13,370 nt of DNA from an uncultured Clostridia bacterium (GCA_910589115.1 CAJUSB010000089.1:1-13370), one strand, 5' to 3'; positions 1 to 5,133 are shown, counted from the stretch's first letter. The notes: generated from the letters alone by a model not told the origin. A program made the numbers and translations.

Positions 1-45
1 AAAGGGCATGACGGAGGCAAGAGCGATTTTGAATTATAATGCTTT

Positions 46-74
46 CGTCATGGGAAGCGTATAGTTAATGTAGA
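46..74. repeat. Left copy of a 29-bp intergenic element
   Basis: This 29-bp stretch matches 6914-6942 at 25 of 29 positions in the same orientation. Both copies end in ATAGTTAATGTAG and share CGTCAT at the left. Both lie just beyond the terminator of a minus-strand operon. A degenerate mirror arm (TTTGAATTATA, about 24-34) sits where the right copy has a good one. It could be a regulator binding site upstream of the next minus-strand unit, which lies outside the window, or a recombination site. Neither is proven. Confidence 0.6.
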
Positions 75-91
75 TAGAGCTATAACGGAAA

Positions 92-122
92 GCGCCCTCG
101 CCCGTCACATGGATGAGGGCGC
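92..122 (-). terminator. Terminator hairpin after the Rha operon
   Basis: GCGCCCTC at 92-99 pairs perfectly with GAGGGCGC at 115-122. On the minus strand it follows the TGA of the two-TM gene by about 10 bases and is trailed by a short T tract (TTTCC). A plus-strand T tract (ATTTTCG) also exists, so it may work in both directions. Confidence 0.6.
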
Positions 123-131
123 ATTTTCGTG

Positions 132-428
132 TCAAAATCCGCCCATGACAATTATCCCGATGAGCAAAACCGCTGCCAGTGTGCCGCCAAGCGCGGGCAG
201 GATGAATCCGGTCTTCCCGGCCAGGGTCAGGCAGATGATCGCCACACTCCCCAGAAGCAGCATCCCGATCAGGATAGCAACGCCGATCAGCTGCACCGCT
301 GTGAACGTCGGCTGCCGCTCAATACGCTGGAGCCGGGCGGCGGCAAGGAATTTATCCTTGTCGCCCTCCATCTTGCTCATCGTGTCGCAGAAGTCCAGGA
401 ACGCCTTTCGGCTGTCAGTGGTTTTCAT
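132..428 (-). CDS. Small two-TM membrane protein (98 aa)
   Basis: The function is not recognised. The N-terminal 43 residues are hydrophilic and charged and probably cytoplasmic. Two long hydrophobic segments follow, at about residues 45-72 and 75-98, with a short GKTG turn between them, so both termini should face the same side. The ATG at 428 was preferred over an upstream in-frame ATG at 446 because GAGGGGG lies 8 bases before it. It overlaps the 3' end of the 68-residue gene by 14 bases and is the last gene of the Rha operon, followed by a terminator. A membrane-acting accessory factor such as superinfection exclusion is possible from context only. Confidence 0.7.
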   Translation of the reverse strand: MKTTDSRKAFLDFCDTMSKMEGDKDKFLAAARLQRIERQPTFTAVQLIGVAILIGMLLLGSVAIICLTLAGKTGFILPALGGTLAAVLLIGIIVMGGF

Positions 429-621
429 GCTTAATCGCCCCCTCAATCATGTCGTCAACCATGCTGTAAGCGCTCTGTAGAATCAGAACAGCGCCGTAGA
501 GTGAATCCGCGTATTCATCGCCGTCCATCATCGCACGTACAAGCTGGACAATCGAATTGCCGGACTTCAGCACATCCCGCAGATGCTCCGCACGGGGCAG
601 CGTCATAGTGATCTCCGTCAT
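415..621 (-). CDS. Small hypothetical phage protein (68 aa)
   Basis: No family is recognised. The protein is predicted mainly helical and acidic, with no membrane segment or cysteine motif. Its ATG at 621 overlaps the TGA of the Rha gene (ATGA arrangement), so translation is probably coupled. Its own 3' end overlaps the start of the membrane protein gene by 14 bases. This tight packing between a recognised phage regulator and another ORF is the main evidence that it is real. Confidence 0.7.
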   Translation of the reverse strand: MTEITMTLPRAEHLRDVLKSGNSIVQLVRAMMDGDEYADSLYGAVLILQSAYSMVDDMIEGAIKHENH

Positions 622-1205
622 GCCTGCTCACCCCCTGCAATCGCCTGGTATTCGGTGCTGAAAAGGTTCAGCTGGGCGGGCTGCTGCAACGTCAGCGGCA
701 CAGGGATGCGCCAGGTCTCTAACATGTCCGTTTCCATCTTCCGGATGTCCTGCGGGGTATCGCCGCAATCCATCATGATACGGCGGGTAACGTTGATAAG
801 CTGCGCGACACCACCCGGGGATACTCTCGGCGGCACGTGATCCGCCTTGAGCTGCTCCGCCATCTCCTCAAAGGCGGTGACATAGGCCGCGGTGAAAAGC
901 ACGCCTTTCTTTCCGGTCAGCTTGTTGGCGATCATGTCACAGCCCTTTTTCGTGATTAAAAAGTTCGGACGCTGCTGATTATTGCCATCTATATAGCTGG
1001 ATTCGATGAAGAAATCGCCGAGCGCAAAATTGCGCTGGGCTATACCAGAGGGATTTTCCCCTACGACTTCACCCTCTTTGAGATACCCGATGTAGGTGTT
1101 GATCGTGCGGAGCAATTCTTTGTGGCTCCGGCCAACCATCTCCGCCACTTCCCGGCTGTCAATGACTTTCTTCCCCTTGAAATCATGCGCTTTCAGAATG
1201 TTCAT
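618..1205 (-). CDS. Rha family phage regulatory protein
   Basis: Rha (pRha) proteins are DNA-binding phage regulators, known from lambdoid phages, where Rha expression interferes with growth in some hosts. The N-terminal domain shows typical Rha features: a helix-turn-helix-like segment with VIDSREVAEMVGRSHKELLR at about residues 14-33, then FFIESSYID followed by LITKKGCDMIANKLTGKKG and a VTAFEEM helix at about 65-116. The C-terminal 80 residues (APxxL-rich, ending in FSTEYQAIAGGEQA) are less conserved and may hold an effector or interaction domain. At 195 aa it has a usual length. It is coupled by ATGA overlaps to the genes before and after it, and so depends on whatever drives the 62-residue gene upstream. 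Family assignment is confident; its target is unknown. Confidence 0.9.
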   Translation of the reverse strand: MNILKAHDFKGKKVIDSREVAEMVGRSHKELLRTINTYIGYLKEGEVVGENPSGIAQRNFALGDFFIESSYIDGNNQQRPNFLITKKGCDMIANKLTGKKGVLFTAAYVTAFEEMAEQLKADHVPPRVSPGGVAQLINVTRRIMMDCGDTPQDIRKMETDMLETWRIPVPLTLQQPAQLNLFSTEYQAIAGGEQA

Positions 1206-1390
1206 GACTTCACCGCCTTTTTCTTGGCGCGGGCTTTCTCTGCACGCTGGCCACGTGAGAAACCGTAATTGTACGCAAGGTTCATAGCCATAAATGCATC
1301 GTTATCCGTGCTATTCAGCAAATCGATAATATCAGAAACGCGGAGAAAATAGCTTCCGGTTTTGACTTCTGAAATCTTTTCAATGTTCAT
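1202..1390 (-). CDS. Small basic-tailed protein (62 aa) leading the Rha operon
   Basis: No family is recognised. The middle (FLRVSDIIDLLNSTDNDAFM) is predicted helical, and the C-terminus is strongly basic (RGQRAEKARAKKK), compatible with nucleic-acid binding. I chose the ATG at 1390 because AAAGGA sits about 9 bases upstream; the longer in-frame version from 1423 has no good ribosome site. Its TGA overlaps the Rha ATG (ATGA). I see no convincing sigma-A promoter between 1391 and 1511 on the minus strand, so it is probably transcribed by read-through from the RHH gene at 1512-1694. Its ribosome binding site is complementary to the loop of the convergent RNA candidate at 1445-1521. Confidence 0.75.
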   Translation of the reverse strand: MNIEKISEVKTGSYFLRVSDIIDLLNSTDNDAFMAMNLAYNYGFSRGQRAEKARAKKKAVKS

Positions 1391-1409
1391 ATAAAATTTC
1401 CTTTCGGTC

Positions 1410-1438
1410 TTGTAAACCAGCAAGGAGAGTGGTATAAT
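1410..1438 (+). promoter_or_regulatory. Promoter of small RNA candidate 1
   Basis: TTGTAA at 1410-1415 and a perfect TATAAT at 1433-1438 are separated by 17 bp. It faces right, away from the Rha operon. The same -35, spacing and -10 recur at 1773-1801. Confidence 0.75.
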
Positions 1439-1444
1439 AAATTT

Positions 1445-1521
1445 GCCCCTCTCCTTTCGGTCGGGGTGGTGTGAAACAGTCTGTGGGCTTTGGGTGGCAA
1501 ACAGACTGTTTCTATTTTTTC
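1445..1521 (+). ncRNA. Small RNA candidate 1, convergent with RHH gene 1
   Basis: Transcription from the promoter at 1410-1438 should start near 1445. The predicted RNA of about 75 nt has two hairpins. The first has stem CCCC (1446-1449) and GGGG (1463-1466) with a 13-nt loop, UCUCCUUUCGGUC. The second has stem AAACAGTCTGT (1474-1484) and ACAGACTGTTT (1501-1511), perfect over 11 bp, followed by CTATTTTTT, a good intrinsic terminator. No ORF of note fits in it. It runs towards the RHH gene and ends on its stop codon. Eleven loop bases (1452-1462) recur at 1399-1409, so the RNA can pair with the ribosome binding site of the 62-residue gene. A diverged copy lies at 1808-1880. Transcription is inferred, not shown. 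Confidence 0.65.
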
Positions 1522-1694
1522 GTAAGGCTTTCGTGAAGGTCGTTTACCATTTCTTCCAGCAAGTCAGTTTTCGTCTTGCCTGTGATTTCCGAACAAGCAT
1601 TGAATTTTTTGACAGTCGTTTCTGTTGCACGCAATGCAATCTGTTTGTTCTTTGGCTCACTTCCGACAATCGGCCTTCCTGCTTTCGGCGGCAT
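1512..1694 (-). CDS. Ribbon-helix-helix DNA-binding protein 1 (60 aa)
   Basis: This is a short Arc/MetJ-type RHH protein. KQIALRATETTVKKFNACSE gives the beta strand and first helix (about residues 17-36), and KTKTDLLEEMVNDLHESL the second helix. Such proteins bind palindromic operators as dimers and usually repress their own gene. The upstream region fits: a near-consensus promoter carries two CTAG-centred palindromes 23 bp apart. The ATG at 1694 follows AGAGGTG. No toxin partner is adjacent; a small RNA candidate converges on its 3' end instead, and its TAG lies at the start of that RNA's T tract. It probably heads the transcript that includes the 62-residue gene and Rha. A plain antitoxin role is possible but unsupported. 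Confidence 0.8.
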   Translation of the reverse strand: MPPKAGRPIVGSEPKNKQIALRATETTVKKFNACSEITGKTKTDLLEEMVNDLHESLTKK

Positions 1695-1712
1695 TTCATC
1701 ACCTCTCTTTAT

Positions 1713-1753
1713 CGCCTAGACATAATCATATATTATGCCTAGGCAAAAGTCAA
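1713..1753 (-). promoter_or_regulatory. Promoter and twin operator of RHH gene 1
   Basis: On the minus strand TTGACT (1748-1753) and TATGAT (1725-1730) are spaced by 17 bp. TGCCTAGGCA (1736-1745, a perfect 10-bp palindrome) lies inside the spacer, and CGCCTAGACA (1713-1722) lies just downstream of the -10. The centres are 23 bp apart. This is the layout expected for RHH autorepression. Confidence 0.75.
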
Positions 1754-1772
1754 GCCCTTTTTCAAAAAAATC

Positions 1773-1801
1773 TTGTAAACCAGAAAAGGAAGGGGTATAA
1801 T
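1773..1801 (+). promoter_or_regulatory. Promoter of small RNA candidate 2
   Basis: TTGTAA (1773-1778), a 17-bp spacer and TATAAT (1796-1801) match the promoter at 1410-1438, including the TCTTGTAAACCAG block around the -35. Confidence 0.75.
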
Positions 1802-1807
1802 AGATTT

Positions 1808-1880
1808 ACCCCTTCTGCTGGTTGGGGTGTGATGAAACAGTCTGCGTGCTTGGACGGCGGCAGGCTGTTTCTACTTCTTT
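1808..1880 (+). ncRNA. Small RNA candidate 2, paralogue of candidate 1
   Basis: The predicted RNA starts near 1808 and has the same layout as candidate 1. Hairpin one is ACCCC (1808-1812) with GGGGT (1824-1828), loop UUCUGCUGGUU. Hairpin two is AAACAGTCTGC (1835-1845) with GCAGGCTGTTT (1860-1870), then CTACTTCTTT. Against candidate 1 the terminator stem has one compensatory T-A to C-G change and one U-A to U-G change, which argues that the RNA fold is selected. The loop of hairpin one differs completely, as expected if each RNA has its own target. It ends on the stop codon of the second RHH gene. I found no convincing target in the window. Confidence 0.6.
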
Positions 1881-2041
1881 AGGGCTTTTTGATACATTGC
1901 ATCTAAGCCAGAACGGATAACTTCGGATTTTGTAAGAAGAAGTTTTTCACAACAGAATTCCAGTTTCTTCAATTCTTCATCAGACATCCTGAGCCTATAT
2001 TGATTCCGTTTCGAATTATCAGAACGGGGACGAGGCGACAT
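1871..2041 (-). CDS. Ribbon-helix-helix DNA-binding protein 2 (56 aa)
   Basis: This is a small RHH protein. After a basic N-terminus (SPRPRSDNSKRN), QYRLRMSDEELKKLEFCCEK gives the strand and first helix, and TKSEVIRSGLDAMYQKAL the second helix. The ATG at 2041 follows AAAGGAGGT by 7 bases; the longer in-frame extension has no such site and would cross the promoter. The sequence differs clearly from RHH 1, and so do the palindromes upstream, which suggests two repressors with separate specificities in one duplicated layout. Its TAG at 1871-1873 sits directly after the terminator stem of RNA candidate 2. It likely represses itself; wider targets are unknown. Confidence 0.8.
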   Translation of the reverse strand: MSPRPRSDNSKRNQYRLRMSDEELKKLEFCCEKLLLTKSEVIRSGLDAMYQKALKK

Positions 2042-2058
2042 TAACACTACCTCCTTTC

Positions 2059-2103
2059 TTGGATATCCAATAACAATTATACATGGATATCCAAGAATGT
2101 CAA
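2059..2103 (-). promoter_or_regulatory. Promoter and twin operator of RHH gene 2
   Basis: On the minus strand a consensus TTGACA (2098-2103) and TATAAT (2076-2081) are spaced by 16 bp. TTGGATATCCAA (2059-2070) is a perfect 12-bp palindrome between the -10 and the start codon. TGGATATCCA (2084-2093) repeats it inside the spacer. The centres are 24 bp apart, close to the 23 bp seen for RHH gene 1. Confidence 0.8.
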
Positions 2104-2112
2104 CCCTTTTTT

Positions 2113-2146
2113 CAAAAAAAAATCCGCCCATTTCTGAGCGGAAAAT
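2113..2146 (-). terminator. Terminator of the zinc-ribbon gene
   Basis: On the minus strand TCCGCTCAGAAATGGGCGGA forms a short hairpin (TCCGC with GCGGA, 2123-2142) directly after the TAA. It is followed by nine Ts, giving a typical intrinsic terminator. Confidence 0.75.
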
Positions 2147-2148
2147 TT

Positions 2149-3144
2149 TTATTCGTAATATTTCATTTTCATGCTCGGAATTGTAACCTGTCCTGCAAGG
2201 CTTGTGTAACTTTGTACGCCATCGCATTCCCCATATCCTATAATATAATCATCTTCCAAGATGCGGCTCTCACCTTCTGGGCGATTGTACGTAACGTACC
2301 ACATATTTCCATCGCAATCAACTCGCATCGTTACTGAATCAAAGAAGCCCTCCATTACTTGAACTACCTTGCCGCTGATTTTTACAAATTTCCCGTCATA
2401 AGCATCTGGATTTCTTTCGACGTCACGATAGCTAACCGTTTCGCATTTGCTTATGTAACTGTCTTTTTCTTCTTGCAGTTTATTTGCAGCCTGTTCCTCG
2501 TATTCTTGTTTGAATTGTTCCCCTGTTTGCCGTTGCGATTCTGCTCCATCAGCAAGCTCTTGAATAATTTCCCCGCGTCCGATAACAGTACACTTATCCA
2601 TTGTTGCGGTCGGCGTAGACAAAAAAGAATCGGGATCGGATTCACGAATCACACCAGCAACAGTTACTTTTTCTCCCTCTTCAAATTGCTTTGTGGTGTC
2701 TCGATCATCAAAATAACAGGCAACGCTAAAGAAATACCCGTCATTATTATCAGTTTTTGCCTTTAAGATGCCGCTGTCAATGTCTGCAATTTCAAACGCA
2801 GTTACAACACTTTCCCCAGCCATGTACAGGCTATAATCGAACAAAACTTCTGGACTCATTTGGAGATATGCGGATGTATCAAAGCTTGTGTTTATTGCGT
2901 CGCTTTGGCTGTCCTCTTTCGGCTGAACGTTTGATCCTGTATTTGGATTTTCTTTGGTGTTCTTTTCGTTTTCTGCATCTGGAGAACTGCACAGTGCAAA
3001 AAGAAAACAAATTGCAAAGAAACCAATCATAATATTGAGCCACCTAGGCCTTTTCTTCTTCCTACTCGATCCGCAGTGCGGGCACGCTTTTGCATTTTTC
3101 GCAACGCGCTCCCCGCAAACCTTACATCTTACATGCTTTGCCAT
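2149..3144 (-). CDS. Zinc-ribbon, single-TM protein with OB-like C-terminal region
   Basis: The protein has 331 aa from the ATG at 3144, chosen because GGAGGG lies 7 bases upstream; the in-frame extension to 3195 would overlap the promoter. Residues 7-24 form a zinc ribbon (CKVC then CPHC), followed by a KKKRPR stop-transfer cluster and one hydrophobic segment (IMIGFFAICFLFALC, about 38-52). A low-complexity linker rich in N, E and T follows, then two regions that look like small beta-barrel (OB-like) domains: GEKVTVAGVI around 160 and FVKISGKVVQVMEG around 255. The N-in topology would put the C-terminal part outside the membrane. It has its own promoter and terminator, so it is a free-standing cargo gene. 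Surface exclusion or envelope sensing is possible, but I do not recognise a named family. Confidence 0.75.
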   Translation of the reverse strand: MAKHVRCKVCGERVAKNAKACPHCGSSRKKKRPRWLNIMIGFFAICFLFALCSSPDAENEKNTKENPNTGSNVQPKEDSQSDAINTSFDTSAYLQMSPEVLFDYSLYMAGESVVTAFEIADIDSGILKAKTDNNDGYFFSVACYFDDRDTTKQFEEGEKVTVAGVIRESDPDSFLSTPTATMDKCTVIGRGEIIQELADGAESQRQTGEQFKQEYEEQAANKLQEEKDSYISKCETVSYRDVERNPDAYDGKFVKISGKVVQVMEGFFDSVTMRVDCDGNMWYVTYNRPEGESRILEDDYIIGYGECDGVQSYTSLAGQVTIPSMKMKYYE

Positions 3145-3166
3145 ATGTTTCCCTCCATTCACTTGC

Positions 3167-3195
3167 ATAATACCATAAAAAATCATATAATGCAA
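3167..3195 (-). promoter_or_regulatory. Promoter of the zinc-ribbon gene
   Basis: On the minus strand TTGCAT (3190-3195) and TATTAT (3167-3172) are separated by 17 bp, about 23 bases upstream of the ATG. Confidence 0.7.
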
Positions 3196-3256
3196 GGAAA
3201 AATATCATATCCGGAGAAGATATATGAAATCCACAGCTGGTACAAGTAAACATCAG

Positions 3257-3274
3257 AGGCCGCCCCGGTTGGGG
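3257..3274. repeat. Broken terminator copy, direct repeat of 5136-5153
   Basis: AGGCCGCCCCGGTTGGGG is identical over 18 bp to the first part of the terminator at 5138-5157, but the closing CGGC of the right arm is replaced by GGAT. It looks like the remnant of a terminator with no gene ending on it now. The two copies bracket the toxin-antitoxin block. The rest of 3196-3386 holds no gene that I can support; it is AT-rich, with a possible weak -10 (TATACT) at 3343-3348. Confidence 0.5.
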
Positions 3275-3386
3275 GGATTACAATATAAATCAGCAAGGAA
3301 ATAAATAAATTTACAAATTGTTAACTTTTTGTTGCGGTTTACTATACTTTTATACCGATATGCCTGTGATTTTTTCTTTAAATGGG

Positions 3387-3435
3387 TTGACTTTTTTGCT
3401 GAAATCGCATATACTAGATGTGCGGAATATGCGAT
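3387..3435 (+). promoter_or_regulatory. Promoter and operator of the Panacea/PemK-like operon
   Basis: TTGACT (3387-3392) and TATACT (3410-3415) are spaced by 17 bp. A perfect 9-bp inverted repeat, ATCGCATAT (3404-3412) and ATATGCGAT (3427-3435), overlaps the -10 with a 14-bp gap. This is the expected position for repression by an antitoxin or toxin-antitoxin complex. Confidence 0.75.
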
Positions 3436-3523
3436 GGTATATTTCGTGTAGACGTGAACAAGGCTTGTTTGGCTTTCGAGCCTGCAAGCCATTAACTTTA
3501 TCGCACTGGAAGGAGGAGTTTCA

Positions 3524-4009
3524 ATGGACAGAATTCTGGATGTGGCTGCATATATTGTAGAGAAATATCCTGTTTTGACAGGGGAAAATTGGCTTGATGA
3601 AATGAAACTTCACAAGCTCCTATATTTTACCCAGAGAGAATCCTTCGCAATAGTCGGTCGTCCTGCTTTTGAAGGTACTTTTGAAGGCTGGCGATATGGA
3701 CCGGTCAGCTGTGATGTCCGAGCACATTATATTGATGGAGATATCAATTCTGATACAAATCCGATTTCAGAAGAGGTTAAGTATATCGCAAATAATGTAA
3801 TCCTCGAATATGGATCGCTTGATTCTTGGACATTAAGTAACATTTCTCACGAAGAAATTTCTTGGAAAAACGCACGTGAAGGTCTCTCCGCGCATCAAAA
3901 TGGAAATCGAACACTTAAAACGGATGATATTCGAGAGGACGCAAAAAAAGTACGACCCTACGATCATGTATGGGATATGTACTATGACGAATTTGAAACA
4001 GAGGTGTAA
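3524..4009 (+). CDS. Panacea-domain (DUF4065/SocA-like) antitoxin
   Basis: The 161-aa protein shows the hallmarks of the Panacea domain: a helical N-terminus, LHKLLYFTQ at residues 29-37, FEGWRYGPV at 53-61, and a conserved tail with ISEEVKYIANNV and LSNISHEEISWKNARE. Panacea proteins neutralise many unrelated toxins (PanAT systems) and are common on phages; SocA is a proteolytic-adaptor relative. AGGAGG lies 7 bases before the ATG. The gene is plus-strand, opposite to the phage genes, has its own promoter and operator, and is followed after 6 bases by a PemK/MazF-like toxin gene. It is therefore most likely the antitoxin of that toxin, serving prophage stability or anti-phage defence. The domain call is firm; pairing is inferred from adjacency. 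Confidence 0.88.
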   Translation: MDRILDVAAYIVEKYPVLTGENWLDEMKLHKLLYFTQRESFAIVGRPAFEGTFEGWRYGPVSCDVRAHYIDGDINSDTNPISEEVKYIANNVILEYGSLDSWTLSNISHEEISWKNAREGLSAHQNGNRTLKTDDIREDAKKVRPYDHVWDMYYDEFETEV

Positions 4010-4015
4010 TCCTGC

Positions 4016-4384
4016 TTGATTGGCGAAATCAGAAAAACAAGAACACCCTTTTATTCTGACGGGAAAATGCTATTTAAATTTCGCCCTGCACTCGTCATCG
4101 CACAAGCGGATGCTCAAGATTACATCATACTTCCAGTATCAAGCGTCAGCAAAAGAAAGAACCTTGACCCTGTTTACGATGTGGAGATTGATCCTTCCAT
4201 TTACCCAAAACTACATTTAAAAAATACCTCCTATGTAAGGACACACAAACAGACTGTTATACATCTTGCTGATTTCGCTGACTGTATTAGCAATATGAAA
4301 TCAGAATATCCTGATTTATACGAAGATATTCTAAAAAAGCGGGAAATATTCAGCAATGAGGTATCAAAACAGGCACGTGCTTAA
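4016..4384 (+). CDS. PemK/MazF-like toxin, partner of the Panacea antitoxin
   Basis: The 122-aa protein has the PemK/MazF-like SH3 barrel pattern: GEIRKTRTPF at the start, FKFRPALVI at about 20-28, DYIILPVSSVSKRKNL at about 35-50, and HLKNTSYVRTHKQTVIHLAD at about 67-86, followed by a helical tail. Relatives cleave mRNA. The first usable start is a TTG at 4016, with GAGGTG 9 bases upstream; no ATG fits, so initiation may be deliberately weak to keep the toxin below the antitoxin. A terminator follows. The catalytic residues are not assigned with certainty, so RNase activity is an inference from the family. Confidence 0.8.
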   Translation: MIGEIRKTRTPFYSDGKMLFKFRPALVIAQADAQDYIILPVSSVSKRKNLDPVYDVEIDPSIYPKLHLKNTSYVRTHKQTVIHLADFADCISNMKSEYPDLYEDILKKREIFSNEVSKQARA

Positions 4385-4416
4385 GCCCCTCCTCAGAAAT
4401 GGGATGGGGCTTTTTG
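4383..4416 (+). terminator. Terminator of the toxin-antitoxin operon
   Basis: AAGCCCC (4383-4389) pairs with GGGGCTT (4406-4412), followed by TTTTTG. The stem begins at the stop codon of the toxin gene. Confidence 0.85.
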
Positions 4417-4477
4417 TGTGTTGCCAAAAAAATGAGACGGCTGCTTTATGTTACCTCTCATCCATTTAGAAACCAGC

Positions 4478-4645
4478 ACTGCAAATTTTGGCGAAAGCCA
4501 TTGCGCAAGATGTATAGCTAAGCGCCCTGCAAGTGAGGTTCGCCGCCCTTGATCGACTGAACTAATCCCGTGGAGGGAATTCCCGTCACGGAAGAAAGTT
4601 CTATCGCCGTTAGGAAAAAGCCGTCCCGCCAGGGCGGCCTTTCTA
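4478..4645. ncRNA. Structured non-coding stretch, possible RNA
   Basis: The region 4417-4672 has no credible ORF but shows clear nested base pairing. GGCGAAAGCC (4490-4499) is a GAAA-capped mini-hairpin. CGA (4554-4556) with TCG (4604-4606) and GAACT (4559-4563) with AGTTC (4597-4601) form a stem broken by a 2x2 loop. Inside it CCGTG (4568-4572) pairs with CACGG (4587-4591), enclosing the palindrome GGGAATTCCC (4575-4584). A terminator-like hairpin, GCCGTCC (4620-4626) with GGGCGGC (4632-4638), closes it, with T tracts on both sides. I see no promoter that fixes the strand. It may be a standalone RNA, a remnant of a transposon-associated RNA, or a DNA-level structure. Confidence 0.4.
4620..4645. 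terminator. Probable bidirectional terminator hairpin
   Basis: GCCGTCC and GGGCGGC pair with one G-T wobble around a five-base loop. AAAAAG precedes it, giving TTTTTCC on the minus strand, and CTTTCTATT follows it on the plus strand. It insulates the small gene at 4752 from what lies upstream. Confidence 0.6.
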
Positions 4646-4672
4646 TTACTCAAATTTTTATAGCGGTGGCGG

Positions 4673-4701
4673 TTGCATTTTTCTGAAAGATGTGCTATGA
4701 T
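4673..4701 (+). promoter_or_regulatory. Promoter of the 49-residue ORF
   Basis: TTGCAT (4673-4678) and TATGAT (4696-4701) are spaced by 17 bp and lie about 50 bases before the ATG at 4752. Confidence 0.65.
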
Positions 4702-4751
4702 ATGAATATATATTCGATATCTTGAATTCATATGCAAAAGGAGCTGAAAAT

Positions 4752-4901
4752 ATGTTGACCAGAGATGACATTAGAGAAACGCTCGAAAAGCAGTTTGTCT
4801 TGCTCTCCGAGCGTTCTAAGAATTGCTTTGAAGAAATCGAGCTGGATAGTCATTCAGAACAAATTATAGCGATCGCCGAACTTCTTCTTTCTTTGTCGTG
4901 A
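4752..4901 (+). CDS. Small helical protein (49 aa), paralogue of the 48-aa protein at 6056-6202
   Basis: The ORF begins at ATG 4752 with AAAGGAG 8 bases upstream. The protein is short, acidic and predicted helical. Its N-terminal half (RDDIRETLEKQFVLLSERSK) aligns closely with KDEIREILEKQLLLVSEASK of the minus-strand gene at 6056-6202, so both belong to one small family. The conservation shows that this is a real gene despite its size. It stands alone with its own promoter, in the opposite orientation from its paralogue. Its last 38 bases overlap the 3' end of the convergent frameshifted gene. The function is unknown. Confidence 0.7.
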   Translation: MLTRDDIRETLEKQFVLLSERSKNCFEEIELDSHSEQIIAIAELLLSLS

Positions 4902-5078
4902 ACCATCCGTTGTGGTGCCTCCGGTTATGCTCTTTCGAAATCTCGTAATACGCTTCCAAATACATTTCGTAGACTTCGATAGGGCTTTTACTGGATAAAT
5001 CCTGGCTTTTCATGTACAGAAATGCACAGGCTTCCCGTTCGTTGCGTGGAAATGACTTTATTTTTCAATGTCTTCCAT
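4864..5078 (-). pseudogene. Small phage-type gene (about 71 codons) with a -1 shift near its start
   Basis: AGGAGGTG lies 7 bases before ATG 5078, and an upstream promoter is present, but the first frame reads MEDIEK and stops at TAA. The -1 frame continues at once as IKSFPRNEREACAFLYMKSQ, then SPIEVYEMYLEAYYEIS, to a TAA at 4864-4866. That reading looks like the small prophage proteins with a FPRNExEA start that are common in clostridia. The shift lies at an A5 run followed by TAA (about 5056-5062). It may be a one-base deletion, a base-calling error in a homopolymer, or programmed -1 slippage of the lysine tRNA at AAA before the stop. Other internal starts in the long frame lack a ribosome site. 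Confidence 0.6.
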
Positions 5079-5102
5079 TTTCTTCACCTCCTCTCTCTTT
5101 CT

Positions 5103-5131
5103 ATTCTACCACAATCCATTATAACGTACAA
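5103..5131 (-). promoter_or_regulatory. Promoter of the frameshifted small gene
   Basis: On the minus strand TTGTAC (5126-5131) and TAGAAT (5103-5108) are separated by 17 bp. They lie between the ORF6N terminator and the strong ribosome site AGGAGGTG. Confidence 0.55.
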
Positions 5132-5133
5132 GA

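Noticed and set aside
1835..1870. Terminator of RHH gene 2 on the minus strand
   Set aside because: The hairpin is followed by a T tract only on the plus strand; on the minus strand no T run follows, so it serves the convergent RNA.
3253..3492. A 79-residue minus-strand frame
   Set aside because: It covers the toxin-antitoxin promoter and a broken terminator, has no ribosome site and no domain.
4020..4220. An alternative plus-strand frame (66 aa) over the toxin gene
   Set aside because: The frame starting at 4016 shows the PemK/MazF-like pattern over its whole length; this one starts at a TTG and shows nothing.
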